A DNA stretch of 64,000 nucleotides, from NCBI GenBank assembly GCA_022071965.1, contig JAJVIQ010000007.1:62001-126000 (forward strand), in the 5' to 3' direction. The position numbers and the translations under genes were made by a program. The DNA is from Gammaproteobacteria bacterium. GTDB taxonomy: Bacteria; Pseudomonadota; Gammaproteobacteria; JAJPIJ01. The notes under the pieces were generated by a model, which was given only the letters and a program-made list of their open reading frames with translations, searched no databases and was not told the origin of the DNA. Shown here one piece after another: positions 17,564-28,130 of the stretch (position 1 is its first letter; the number at the start of each line of letters is the position of its first letter).

Positions 17564-17910
17564 GGATTGGCCCTTAGCAATAGCTTTTTCAGGTTTTCTG
17601 CGAACGATTGCTGCGCACTTGCCGAGATTGGTTGATTCACGCTGACGACGATGTCCAGGCCCGTCAGGGAGTCCTGCTGCCGGCGGAAGGCCTCGCGGGC
17701 GAGGCGCTTGAGCCGGTTCCTCACCACCGCCGAGCGGCTGGCCCGCCGGCTGATGGCAAGACCTAACCGCGCCTGCGCAAGGCCATTGGCCGCGACGTAG
17801 ACCTGCAACGGCCCGCTCTGGAACCGCCGGCCCACGGCAAAGACCTTCGAAAACTCCCCCGTCTGCCGCAGTCGACTTGCGCGGCTGAAGCTCTGCGAAG
17901 GGGCCGCCAA
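17539..17910 (-). CDS. rnpA: Ribonuclease P protein component
   Basis: This 123-residue basic protein has the RNase P protein signature [15 protein letters not shown] near residues 64-78 and the N-terminal [16 protein letters not shown] segment. It binds RNase P RNA and aids 5' maturation of pre-tRNAs. No in-frame ATG or GTG precedes the conserved region, so initiation appears to be at TTG (17910), 10 bp after the rpmH stop. A TTG start would keep its synthesis low relative to rpmH, in line with the need for far less RnpA than L34. It is co-transcribed with rpmH and yidD. Confidence 0.93.
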   Translation of the reverse strand: MAAPSQSFSRASRLRQTGEFSKVFAVGRRFQSGPLQVYVAANGLAQARLGLAISRRASRSAVVRNRLKRLAREAFRRQQDSLTGLDIVVSVNQPISASAQQSFAENLKKLLLRANPCAPSSRS

Positions 17911-17920
17911 TCGCGGGCGA

Positions 17921-18055
17921 TCAGGCGGAAAGGCGCGCGCGGCCCTTGGCTCGGCGATTCTTCAGGATCCGCCGCCCGCCACGGGTGCTCATGCGGGCCC
18001 TGAAGCCATGGTTGCGCTGCCGCTTGAGCCTGCTCGGCTGATAAGTGCGTTTCAC
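17921..18055 (-). CDS. rpmH: 50S ribosomal protein L34
   Basis: This 44-residue, very basic protein reads [20 protein letters not shown] and continues through the canonical [14 protein letters not shown] segment, which identifies L34. Initiation is at GTG (18055), with an AGGAA element a few bases upstream. It is the first gene of the leftward rpmH-rnpA-yidD-yidC-mnmE operon, which here appears to continue into two glycosyltransferase genes. It is divergent from dnaA across a 183-bp region carrying a perfect DnaA box. Confidence 0.97.
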   Translation of the reverse strand: MKRTYQPSRLKRQRNHGFRARMSTRGGRRILKNRRAKGRARLSA

Positions 18056-18157
18056 GTTCTTTCCTCGGGACCGCGTGGAAAAAGCGGTGCATGCTAAGGC
18101 GGCAGGGGGATTTTTGCAATCAACAGTTTGGACCGCGGGCGAAGGACATAATTTGCC

Positions 18158-18166
18158 TGTGGATAA
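18158..18166 (+). promoter_or_regulatory. Perfect DnaA box upstream of dnaA
   Basis: TGTGGATAA is the exact complement of the E. coli consensus DnaA box TTATCCACA. It lies in the 183-bp rpmH-dnaA gap, 73 bp before the dnaA GTG and 15 bp before a TATACT -10-like hexamer (18181-18186). It fits autoregulation of dnaA and/or part of the replication origin. Confidence 0.75.
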
Positions 18167-18180
18167 CCCGGCGCTTGCGC

Positions 18181-18186
18181 TATACT
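18181..18186 (+). promoter_or_regulatory. Probable -10 hexamer of the dnaA promoter
   Basis: TATACT matches the sigma-70 -10 consensus at five of six positions and lies 52 bp before the dnaA start. No good -35 hexamer stands at 16-18 bp; that space overlaps the DnaA box, as expected for a repressible promoter. Only the -10 is called. Confidence 0.45.
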
Positions 18187-18238
18187 ACGCCGCCTTCGGA
18201 CAACAACCACCACCACGGATGGGGCGGGAGGTAGCAGC

Positions 18239-19630
18239 GTGGACGTTCCTATCTGGAAACAATGTCTTAGCCGACTCGAGGGCGAGTTGCCCGCGCAGCA
18301 GTTCAACACCTGGATCCGGCCATTGCAGGTGGTGCTCGAGAACGGCACCCTGCATCTGCTCGCTCCCAACCGATTCGTGCAGGACTGGATACGCGAGAAG
18401 TATCTCGATGTCATCCGCGCCATCGTGCAGAACGCCTCCACGAGCGGCCCGGGTTCGCTGGAGATCAGGCTTTCGGTGGGCAGTTCCAAGGGGACAGAGG
18501 GCCCGAGCGCCCGTGTAACGGCGCCCGCCGCGGCGATCGCCCCGGCTGTACCGTTGCGGCAAGTGGGCACCGGCGAGAAAAGCGTCAAGGACGGGCAGCG
18601 CACCTGGCACTCGCCCGGGTTGAATGCGGCGTACACCTTCGAGACATTCGTCGAGGGTAAATCCAATCAACTCGCTCGCGCCGCATCGATGCAAGTGGGT
18701 GCGAACCCCGGCTTGGCCTACAACCCGTTGTTCATCTGCGGGGGCGTCGGCCTGGGGAAGACACACCTCATGCACGCCCTCGGCAATGCCATCTGTCAGG
18801 CCCGCCCCGGCGCGAAAGTGGTATATCTGCGCTCCGAGCAGTTCGTCGCGGACATGGTCAAGGCCCTGCAGCACAACGTCATCAACGAGTTCAAGCGCTA
18901 TTACCGCTCAGTAGACGCTTTGCTCATCGATGATATCCAGTTCTTCGCCGGCAAGGAGCGATCACAGGAAGAGTTTTTCCATACTTTCAATGCGTTACTC
19001 GAAGGACAGCAGCAGATCGTGCTGACCTGCGATCGCTACCCCAAGGAGGTCACGGGCGTGGAGGAGCGGCTGAAATCACGGTTCGGCTGGGGCCTGACCG
19101 TCGCCATCGAACCGGCCGAACTGGAGACCCGTGTGGCGATCCTGAAGAGCAAGGCCGTCCGCTCGCAGGTTCACCTGCCCGACGATGTCGCTTTCTTCAT
19201 CGGCAAGCGGTTTCGCTCCAATATCCGTGAATTGGAAGGTGCACTGCACCGCGTCCTCGCGCACGCCAATTTCAAGGGTGAAGGCATCAACCTCGAGTTC
19301 GCGAAGGAGGCGCTGAAAGACCTCCTCGCGCTGCAAGACAAGATGGTGACAATCGAAAACATCCAGAAGATCGTCGCGGAATATTACAAGATCCGCGTCT
19401 CCGACCTCCTGTCCAAGCGCCGCAGCCGCTCGGTGACCCGTCCACGGCAGATCGCGATGGCGTTGGCGAAGGAACTCACGAATCACAGCCTGCCGGAAAT
19501 CGGGGACGCCTTCGGCGGTCGCGACCACACCACCGTCCTGCACGCTTGCCGGAAGATCGTGGATCTGAGGCGCGGCGAGCAGCGAGTCAACGAAGACTAC
19601 AACAATCTGGGCAGAATCCTGTCGAGTTGA
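18239..19630 (+). CDS. dnaA: Chromosomal replication initiator DnaA
   Basis: This 463-residue DnaA has an N-terminal domain I ([10 protein letters not shown]..), a Pro/Ala-rich linker around residues 85-105 and the AAA+ core, with Walker [13 protein letters not shown] near residue 171 and Walker [10 protein letters not shown] near 230. The C-terminal helix-turn-helix carries the signature [15 protein letters not shown] near 430. It melts the origin and is its own transcriptional regulator. Initiation is at GTG (18239), which follows a GGGAGGTAG ribosome-binding site. It is first in dnaA-dnaN-recF-gyrB, though the 181-bp gap to dnaN may hold a separate promoter or the origin. Confidence 0.98.
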   Translation: MDVPIWKQCLSRLEGELPAQQFNTWIRPLQVVLENGTLHLLAPNRFVQDWIREKYLDVIRAIVQNASTSGPGSLEIRLSVGSSKGTEGPSARVTAPAAAIAPAVPLRQVGTGEKSVKDGQRTWHSPGLNAAYTFETFVEGKSNQLARAASMQVGANPGLAYNPLFICGGVGLGKTHLMHALGNAICQARPGAKVVYLRSEQFVADMVKALQHNVINEFKRYYRSVDALLIDDIQFFAGKERSQEEFFHTFNALLEGQQQIVLTCDRYPKEVTGVEERLKSRFGWGLTVAIEPAELETRVAILKSKAVRSQVHLPDDVAFFIGKRFRSNIRELEGALHRVLAHANFKGEGINLEFAKEALKDLLALQDKMVTIENIQKIVAEYYKIRVSDLLSKRRSRSVTRPRQIAMALAKELTNHSLPEIGDAFGGRDHTTVLHACRKIVDLRRGEQRVNEDYNNLGRILSS

Positions 19631-19811
19631 GGTGTGCGAACTGTGCATAAGAGGGCACGCTTCCGGGCCGGCGTCTTTGTCCCCAGACTACCAACAGACG
19701 GGCAACCGCCCAGACCGTATTTATGCATATGCCAAGAATTTGATTTTCCTTAAAATTACGACATTTTCTGCATAAATCAAGGTCCTAATAACAATCACAA
19801 GTAAAGAAAAA
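19631..19811. promoter_or_regulatory. dnaA-dnaN intergenic region, candidate oriC/dnaN promoter
   Basis: Three sites share the core TNTGCATAA: TGTGCATAA (19642-19650, one mismatch to the DnaA box), the complement of TTATGCATA (19721-19729) and TCTGCATAA (19767-19775). The final 80 bp (about 19730-19811) are unusually AT-rich for this genome and could be a DNA-unwinding element or the dnaN promoter region. Placement between dnaA and dnaN matches a common bacterial oriC position, but the rpmH-dnaA gap is an alternative or joint location. Confidence 0.5.
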
Positions 19812-20912
19812 ATGAAAATCTCTATTAGCCGTGAAAAGCTTTTGGGTCCTTTGCAGATCGTCAGCAACGTGGTCGAGAAAAGACAGGCTCTTCCAATCCT
19901 CAGCAACGTGCTTCTGAACATCGGCGTTGATGAATTGACGTTCACGGGAACCGACATGGAGGTGGAAGTGGTCGTACGGATCGAGAATGCTTCCACGGAC
20001 ACGGGGAGTAGTACCTTGCCAGCACGAAAGCTGGTGGACATCTGTCGAGCCCTGCCACCGGAGGCGGTTATTGACTTGGACGTCAAGGAGACACGCGCCA
20101 ACCTGAGGAGCGGTCGAAGTCGTTTTGCCTTGGCGACGTTGCCAGCGAAGGATTTTCCGACGTTAGGAGATATCCCATCGACAATGACCCTGCGGGTGGA
20201 TGCCAGGGGTCTCAGGGACGTGATAGGGGATACCCAGTTCGCGATGGCGCATCAGGACATTCGGTATTATCTCAATGGGTTGTTGCTGGAATTTTCGGAA
20301 ACCGGTCTGAGGGCCGTTGCAACGGACGGTCATCGCATGGCACTGGCGGATTTGGAGTGGTCAACGGGAGTTGAAGGGTCGCGGCAGGTGATCATTCCCC
20401 GCAAGGGCGTGGCGGAGATCGTGCGCCTGTTGGCCGATGGCACGGACGAGGTGGAAATACAGGTCGGGCCGGCACACCTCAAGGTGCGGACGGCCGAACG
20501 GACGATCACGACGAAGTTGATTGATGGCAAATTCCCCGATTATCAGCGCGTGATCCCGGCAAAATCGGACAAGATCGTGATCGGTGATAGGGAGATGCTT
20601 CGACAGGGGTTGGCGCGGACGTCCATCCTTTCGAGTGAAAAATTTCGCGGTGTGCGGCTCGTGCTGAGGAAGGACATGTTACAGGCACTTGCGCATAACC
20701 CGGACCATGAGGAGGCGGAGGAAGAATTGCCGGTCGAGTACTCGGGCGCCGAGTTGGAGATCGGCTTCAACGTGGTCTACCTGTTGGAGGTCCTGGCGGC
20801 CATCCAGACGGAAAAGGTCCAGATGGAAATGGCGTCGCCGGATCGGAGTTGTCTGGTGCTTCCGATCGGAGATCAGACACGGAAGTACGTGATCATGCCG
20901 ATGCGCCTTTAA
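19812..20912 (+). CDS. dnaN: DNA polymerase III subunit beta (sliding clamp)
   Basis: This 366-residue beta clamp starts MKISISREKLLGPLQIVSNVVEKR-like, with the internal FTGTDMEVEV and YYLNGLLLE segments and the clamp C-terminus VIMPMRL. Dimers encircle DNA and tether polymerase III and other enzymes. The protein has the expected three-domain length. Base and codon use is visibly less GC-biased than in flanking genes (more TTG, CGA and GGA codons), a trait continuing into recF. It is 3 bp before recF and probably shares its transcript. Confidence 0.98.
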   Translation: MKISISREKLLGPLQIVSNVVEKRQALPILSNVLLNIGVDELTFTGTDMEVEVVVRIENASTDTGSSTLPARKLVDICRALPPEAVIDLDVKETRANLRSGRSRFALATLPAKDFPTLGDIPSTMTLRVDARGLRDVIGDTQFAMAHQDIRYYLNGLLLEFSETGLRAVATDGHRMALADLEWSTGVEGSRQVIIPRKGVAEIVRLLADGTDEVEIQVGPAHLKVRTAERTITTKLIDGKFPDYQRVIPAKSDKIVIGDREMLRQGLARTSILSSEKFRGVRLVLRKDMLQALAHNPDHEEAEEELPVEYSGAELEIGFNVVYLLEVLAAIQTEKVQMEMASPDRSCLVLPIGDQTRKYVIMPMRL

Positions 20913-20915
20913 GGA

Positions 20916-21992
20916 ATGCAGTTGCAGCGGTTGGATATTCAGGATGTCCGGTGTCTCAAAGAGGTGACCCTGACTCTGTCGCCGACCCTGAACCTGATCG
21001 TAGGTCCGAATGGCAGCGGAAAGACGTCGCTGGTCGAGGCAATCTACCTGTTGGGGACCGGGCGGTCTTTCAGGACGCGAGATCCCGATGAGGTAATTAG
21101 AGACGGACAGCGCGCGTTTTCGGTCCGAGGCGCAGTGCGGGATGAGGGCGGGCGGATCGCGCAGGTGGCGTTACAGCGGGTCGTTGGCCATACATCGATA
21201 CGGTTCGATGGGGAGACCATTCAGTCCGCCGGTCAACTGGTAACTCGTATGCCGGTAGCGCTGGTGACTCCGGAGACCCATGTGGAGATGCAGGGACACC
21301 CGAGGGCGAGGCGCCGATGGATGGACGTGACATTGTTTCACGTGAAACCGGGCTACCTCGATGTCTGGAAGCGGACGATGCGTAGCATCAAGCAACGCAA
21401 CGCAGTCCTGCGTAGAAAGCGCCCTGGTGAAGAGCTCGATACCTGGGACTCGGAGCTCGTTGAGCAGACAGAGCGGTTGGACGCGCTGCGCCGAGGGGGA
21501 GTATCGGAGTTATCCGAGGCTGCGGAGACCGCGCTGCGGCAGATCTTCGGCAGGACGGCAGCAGTAGCGCATTACCGGGGCTGGCCGCACGGGGAGGCGT
21601 ACGCGGACGTGCTCAAGCGCGGACGCGATGCAGACTTGTGCTTGGGCTCCACCCGATACGGGCCGCATCGTGCCGACTTTCGGTTCGAGCTGGATGGTAA
21701 GCCGGTAGGTCGCAGGCTTTCCCGCGGGCAGTTGAAGGTCTGGGCAGGCATGTTGATGCTGGCGCAGGTAAGGGTGATCGCTGCGAACACGCGGGTGCGA
21801 CCAGTGGTGCTGCTGGATGATCTGGTATCGGACCTGGATAAACAGGCGCGAGACCGACTCATTCGCGAGATGGGGACCTCCGGCTGCCAGTTGTTTGTGA
21901 CAGCCGTGGATGAAGAAGTTTTGGGACTGCCGGATGCGAAGGAATCGGCGGTGTTCCACGTGAAACAGGGTGAGATCATCCGGAATGTGTGA
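20916..21992 (+). CDS. recF: DNA replication and repair protein RecF
   Basis: This 358-residue SMC-like ATPase has Walker A GPNGSGKTSLVEAIYLLGTG (residues 30-49), the ABC-type signature LSRGQLKVWAGMLMLAQ near 266-282 and Walker B VVLLDDLVSDLD near 297-308. It loads RecA at single-stranded gaps with RecO and RecR. The signature reads RGQLK where many RecF proteins have RGQQK, a mild variant. The gene is placed 3 bp after dnaN and 6 bp before gyrB, so the three genes are almost certainly one transcript. Confidence 0.97.
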   Translation: MQLQRLDIQDVRCLKEVTLTLSPTLNLIVGPNGSGKTSLVEAIYLLGTGRSFRTRDPDEVIRDGQRAFSVRGAVRDEGGRIAQVALQRVVGHTSIRFDGETIQSAGQLVTRMPVALVTPETHVEMQGHPRARRRWMDVTLFHVKPGYLDVWKRTMRSIKQRNAVLRRKRPGEELDTWDSELVEQTERLDALRRGGVSELSEAAETALRQIFGRTAAVAHYRGWPHGEAYADVLKRGRDADLCLGSTRYGPHRADFRFELDGKPVGRRLSRGQLKVWAGMLMLAQVRVIAANTRVRPVVLLDDLVSDLDKQARDRLIREMGTSGCQLFVTAVDEEVLGLPDAKESAVFHVKQGEIIRNV

Positions 21993-24458
<2,466 letters not shown>

Positions 24459-24479
24459 CGGCAGGAACCTCCGGCTAAT

Positions 24480-25223
24480 TCAGGGGCGCAACGTCGCCCG
24501 CGCAACGGCCCAGACCTCCACATCCTCCACGCCCTGACGCCTGAGCGTCCGGGCGAGCTCGCCGACCGTCGAGCCGGTGGTGATGACGTCATCGACGATG
24601 GCGACGTGCACGAGGCCACCCAGCCCCTGTGCGTGGAAGACCCCGCGGACGTTGCGGCGTCGGCGCCGCGCGTCCAGACCGCTTTGCGCGGCGGTGTACG
24701 CGATGCGGGCGCAGCGATCGCCCAGCACCGGGACGCGGGCCCATTCGCCAAGGTGCCTGGCGAGCTCCAGGGACTGATTGAATCCCCTCCAGAGCAGGCG
24801 GCGGCGATGCAGCGGAACCGGGAGCAGCGCCTGCGGTATCGCGCGCGGGGGACGACGCATCCACATCCATGCGGCCAGTTCGCGGGCGGCGGGGAGATCG
24901 CCGGCGAACTTGAGCGCGCGGATACGGGCGCTGATCGGGTCCCGGTAGTGAAACGGCACGTAGCAACGGCTGAAGGCCGGTGGCCGCTGCTGGCATTCCG
25001 CGCAGACGAGACCGGCGCGGCTCAGCGGGATGCCGCATCGCGCGCACGCGGTCGCGATCACCGGCAGTTCACTGGCACAGGCGCGGCACAACCCGCAGAC
25101 GAGCCCTTGCCTGTCGCCGCAGAGCAGACAGGGCGCTGTCAAGTTTCCCGGACCGCGAAACTTGACAGCCCCGCAGGCACGCAACAAAGATGCAAACCTC
25201 CTTACATACCGATCGACTTCCAT
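24480..25223 (-). CDS. comF: ComF family phosphoribosyltransferase-like protein
   Basis: This 247-residue ComF/GntX-type protein has an N-terminal zinc-finger region with paired cysteines (CLLCG, CGLC, CARCG, CAECQ at about residues 32-85), then a phosphoribosyltransferase fold ending in the PRPP-loop motif [13 protein letters not shown] near 205-217. It is linked to DNA uptake and competence in several bacteria. The candidate ATG at 25223 gives a typical N-terminal arm but shares the CATG tetramer with the divergent bioB start. Residues about 19-30 are encoded by a 35-bp perfect palindrome, which may be an inserted element or the true 5' regulatory region if translation starts later. Start confidence is therefore moderate. 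Confidence 0.85.
   Translation of the reverse strand: MEVDRYVRRFASLLRACGAVKFRGPGNLTAPCLLCGDRQGLVCGLCRACASELPVIATACARCGIPLSRAGLVCAECQQRPPAFSRCYVPFHYRDPISARIRALKFAGDLPAARELAAWMWMRRPPRAIPQALLPVPLHRRRLLWRGFNQSLELARHLGEWARVPVLGDRCARIAYTAAQSGLDARRRRRNVRGVFHAQGLGGLVHVAIVDDVITTGSTVGELARTLRRQGVEDVEVWAVARATLRP
25135..25169. repeat. Perfect 13-bp inverted repeat at comF 5' end, near bioB
   Basis: The arms GCTGTCAAGTTTC and GAAACTTGACAGC surround the 9-nt spacer CCGGACCGC. The palindrome is perfect over 26 paired bases and lies 53 bp upstream of bioB and inside the first 90 bp of comF as annotated. It does not match the BirA operator (TTGTAAACC, spacer, GGTTTACAA). It could be an operator controlling the divergent pair, or a mobile palindromic element inserted in the coding sequence. 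Confidence 0.7.
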
Positions 25224-26193
25224 GTCCGCAAATTCCTCCTGCCGAACCACGCCCCTGCGACACGACTGGTCACCGCCGGAGGTGCAATCCCTCCTGCAGC
25301 GGCCCCTGCTCGACCTCATCTTCCACGCCCACACCACGCACCGCCAACACTTCGACTCCGGAGTCGTGCAGCTGAGCACGCTGATGAATATCAAGAGCGG
25401 CGGTTGTCCGGAGGATTGCGCCTACTGCCCGCAAAGCGCCCGCTACGACACCGGCGTGGAGGCCGGGCCGCTGGCCAGCGTCGAGGAGGCCCTCGTCGCA
25501 GCGCGCGCGGCCCGCGCGGCCGGGGCAACCCGCTTCTGCATGGGGGCGGCGTGGCGCGCCCCGCGCGAGCGCGATCTGGGGCAAGTCGAGGCGATGGTCG
25601 CCGGCGTCAAGGGGCTGGGCATGGAGACCTGCGTGACCCTGGGCATGCTGAAGCCCGAGCAGGCAAGGCGACTGAAGGCCGCTGGCCTGGACTACTACAA
25701 TCACAACCTGGACACGTCGCCGGAATTCTACGGCTCGATCATCACCACGCGGTGCTATCAGGATCGGCTCGACACCCTGCAGCACGTACGCGAGGCCGGC
25801 ATCAAGGTGTGTTGCGGCGGCATCATAGGCATGGGCGAGACGCCGCGCGACCGCGCCGGCCTGCTCATCGCCCTGGCCAACCTGCCACGGCATCCGGAAA
25901 GCGTTCCCATCAACCTGCTTGTGCGCGTGGACGGCACGCCGCTGGCGAACAACGGGTCCGTGGACGGCTTCGAACTCGTGCGCACGGTCGCCGCCGCCCG
26001 CATCATGATGCCCGCGTCCTACGTACGGCTCTCGGCGGGGCGCGCCAGCCTCGACGACGGCATGCAGGCCCTCTGTTTCATGGCGGGCGCGAACTCGATC
26101 TTCTATGGCGAAGAGCTGCTGACGACCGCCAATCCCGCCATCGAGGCGGATCGCGCGCTGCTCGCGCGCCTCGGCATGCACGCCGCGCGCTGA
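25222..26193 (+). CDS. bioB: Biotin synthase
   Basis: This 323-residue radical SAM enzyme inserts sulfur into dethiobiotin. The radical SAM cysteine motif CPEDCAYC is at about residues 61-68. The N-terminal [21 protein letters not shown] segment and the downstream [13 protein letters not shown] segment are standard for BioB, as is the C-terminal [14 protein letters not shown]. It is the first gene of bioBFHCD. The ATG at 25222 is the only in-frame ATG suitably close to the conserved start, with a GGAGG-poor leader. The start codon overlaps that of the divergent comF (CATG), so one of the two starts may be slightly misplaced. Confidence 0.96.
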   Translation: MSANSSCRTTPLRHDWSPPEVQSLLQRPLLDLIFHAHTTHRQHFDSGVVQLSTLMNIKSGGCPEDCAYCPQSARYDTGVEAGPLASVEEALVAARAARAAGATRFCMGAAWRAPRERDLGQVEAMVAGVKGLGMETCVTLGMLKPEQARRLKAAGLDYYNHNLDTSPEFYGSIITTRCYQDRLDTLQHVREAGIKVCCGGIIGMGETPRDRAGLLIALANLPRHPESVPINLLVRVDGTPLANNGSVDGFELVRTVAAARIMMPASYVRLSAGRASLDDGMQALCFMAGANSIFYGEELLTTANPAIEADRALLARLGMHAAR

Positions 26194-26209
26194 GGCGCCG
26201 GCGCCCAAC

Positions 26210-27364
26210 GTGCCGCCCGCCGCAATAGCCGAACTCGCGCAGCGCCTCGCGGAGGCCGATGGCGCGCACGCGCTGCGCCGCCGGCGCACGCGTGCGGGCA
26301 CGGCGCTGCGCCCGAGCCTCGACGGCCGCCAGGTGGTCAACTTCGCCACCAATGACTATCTCGGACTGGCAGCCGATCCGCGGGTGATCGATGCGTACCG
26401 TCAGGGCGTCGCATGCTATGGCGCCGGCGCCGGTGCCGCGGAGCTGGTCAGCGGCCACACGGATGCACACGCGGAGCTCGAGGCGGCGCTGGCCCGCTTT
26501 ACCGGCCAGCCGCGCGCCCTCGTGCTCTCCACCGGCTACATGGCGAACCTGTGCGTGGTCACGACCCTGGCCTCCCGCCGCACGGCGGTCATCGAAGACC
26601 GCCTGAATCATGCCTCCATGCTGGACGCCGCCATCCTCGCCCGCGCCCGACTGCAGCGCTACCACCACCTCGACATGGTCGACCTCGCCACCCGAGTCGC
26701 CGTCAGCCCGGGGGCGCTGGTGGCCACCGACGGGGTCTTCAGCATGGATGGCGACATGGCGCCCCTGCCCCGGATGGTCGAGATCTGCAAGGGCGCGGAC
26801 AGCACGCTGATCCTCGACGATGCGCACGGGTTCGGCGTGCTCGGCGCCCGCGGCGGTGGCAGCATCGAGCATTTCGGACTGAAGCCACGGGACGTCGCGG
26901 TCGTGGTGGGTACCTTCGGCAAGGCCTTCGGTGGTGCCGGCGCCTTCGTCGCGGCGGATGACCTCGTCATCGAGGCAATGATCCAGTTCGCGCGCCCCTA
27001 TATCTACACCACCGCCCTGCCCCCGGCACTCTGCCGCGCCATGACCACCTCTTTGCGGATCGTCGAGGACGAGGCCGACTCGAGGCGGCGCCTGCGCGCC
27101 AACATCGATCGCTTTCGCCGCCGCGCGCTCGCCCGGGGCGTGCCCCTGACGGAGTCCTGCACGCCGATCCAGCCGGTCATCGTCGGGGAGAACCGGCGCG
27201 CCGTCGCAGTAGCAGAACGTCTGCTGGCGGGGGGATACTGGGTGGCGGCGATCCGGCCGCCCACCGTGCCCGCCGGCAGCGCGCGCCTGCGTGTGGCCTT
27301 GAGCGCGGGTCATGCGGAGGAGGAGGTCGATGGAGTTGTCGATGTCCTCGCCGCCTGCCTTTGA
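26210..27364 (+). CDS. bioF: 8-amino-7-oxononanoate synthase
   Basis: This 384-residue PLP enzyme of the alpha-oxoamine synthase family condenses pimeloyl-ACP/CoA with alanine. It has FATNDYLGLAADPRV near residue 46, the DDAHGFGVLG segment near 206 with the PLP-interacting Asp and His, and the lysine motif GTFGKAFGGAGAF near 236. Initiation is at GTG (26210), 16 bp after bioB. The 3' end overlaps the start of bioH by 35 bp. Confidence 0.96.
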   Translation: MPPAAIAELAQRLAEADGAHALRRRRTRAGTALRPSLDGRQVVNFATNDYLGLAADPRVIDAYRQGVACYGAGAGAAELVSGHTDAHAELEAALARFTGQPRALVLSTGYMANLCVVTTLASRRTAVIEDRLNHASMLDAAILARARLQRYHHLDMVDLATRVAVSPGALVATDGVFSMDGDMAPLPRMVEICKGADSTLILDDAHGFGVLGARGGGSIEHFGLKPRDVAVVVGTFGKAFGGAGAFVAADDLVIEAMIQFARPYIYTTALPPALCRAMTTSLRIVEDEADSRRRLRANIDRFRRRALARGVPLTESCTPIQPVIVGENRRAVAVAERLLAGGYWVAAIRPPTVPAGSARLRVALSAGHAEEEVDGVVDVLAACL

Positions 27365-28130
27365 CGACCCGGCGCCGGACGAGGCCCACACGGACGTTTG
27401 CCTGGTGCACGGCTGGGGATTTGGCCCGCAGGTCTGGGCGCCGCTGCTGCCAAGGCTGCCCGCGCACTGGCGCGTGCACGTGCTGCGCCTGCCGGGATAC
27501 GGCGGCGAACCCGAACCGCTGGCCGACGCCGACCTCGATGATCAGGTCGACTCCTTGCTGGCACAGGCCCCGCCAGGCAGATCGGCGTGGATTGGCTGGT
27601 CGCTGGGCGGGATGGCGGCCATGCAGCTCGCATGGCGCCAGCCTCACCGGGTGGAGAGATTGATGCTGCTCGCGACGAATGCGCGATTCGCGGCGGCGCC
27701 GGACTGGCCAGCAGGTGTTCCTGCCGCGGATGTCGCGGCGATCGCGGCGCTGCTGGAGCGCACCGATGTGCCGACGGCCCTGCATTATTTCGCCAGGCTG
27801 ATCGCCCGGGGCGGGGCCGACTCGGAGGCGGTGCAGCGACAGCTCGAGGCCCGGGGGTACCAGGGCCCGGCACCTTCGAAAAAAACACTGCGGGTGGGCC
27901 TGGACCTGTTGGCGCGGAGCGATCTGCGCGCCGCCTGTGCGGCGTTGCTGCCGCCGGCCATCGCCGTCGCCGGCGACCGTGACCCGCTGGTGCCCCTGTC
28001 CGCCATCGATCGGATGCGCGTGCTGAATCCGCGCCTGCGCATATTGATTGCCCAGGGCGCGGGCCACGCCCTGTTCCTCACGCACCCGCAGGTGGTGGCC
28101 GAGGCCGCGGCGGCGGACCTGCAACCATGA
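27330..28130 (+). CDS. bioH: Pimeloyl-ACP methyl ester esterase BioH
   Basis: This 266-residue alpha/beta hydrolase has the oxyanion-type HGWGFG segment near residue 23, the nucleophile elbow GWSLGG near 85, an Asp in the GDRDPLVPLS region near 213 and a final catalytic His in GAGHALFL near 238. It removes the methyl group from pimeloyl-ACP methyl ester, ending the BioC-BioH route to pimelate. ATG at 27330 was chosen for the GGAGGAGG ribosome-binding site just upstream, inside bioF; an ATG six codons upstream lacks that spacing. Position in a bio operon between bioF and bioC makes the assignment firm. Confidence 0.93.
   Translation: MELSMSSPPAFDDPAPDEAHTDVCLVHGWGFGPQVWAPLLPRLPAHWRVHVLRLPGYGGEPEPLADADLDDQVDSLLAQAPPGRSAWIGWSLGGMAAMQLAWRQPHRVERLMLLATNARFAAAPDWPAGVPAADVAAIAALLERTDVPTALHYFARLIARGGADSEAVQRQLEARGYQGPAPSKKTLRVGLDLLARSDLRAACAALLPPAIAVAGDRDPLVPLSAIDRMRVLNPRLRILIAQGAGHALFLTHPQVVAEAAAADLQP

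Noticed and set aside
25135-25169. BirA operator upstream of bioB
   Set aside because: The palindrome arms do not match TTGTAAACC/GGTTTACAA and the spacer is 9 rather than about 15 nt, so no BirA assignment is made.
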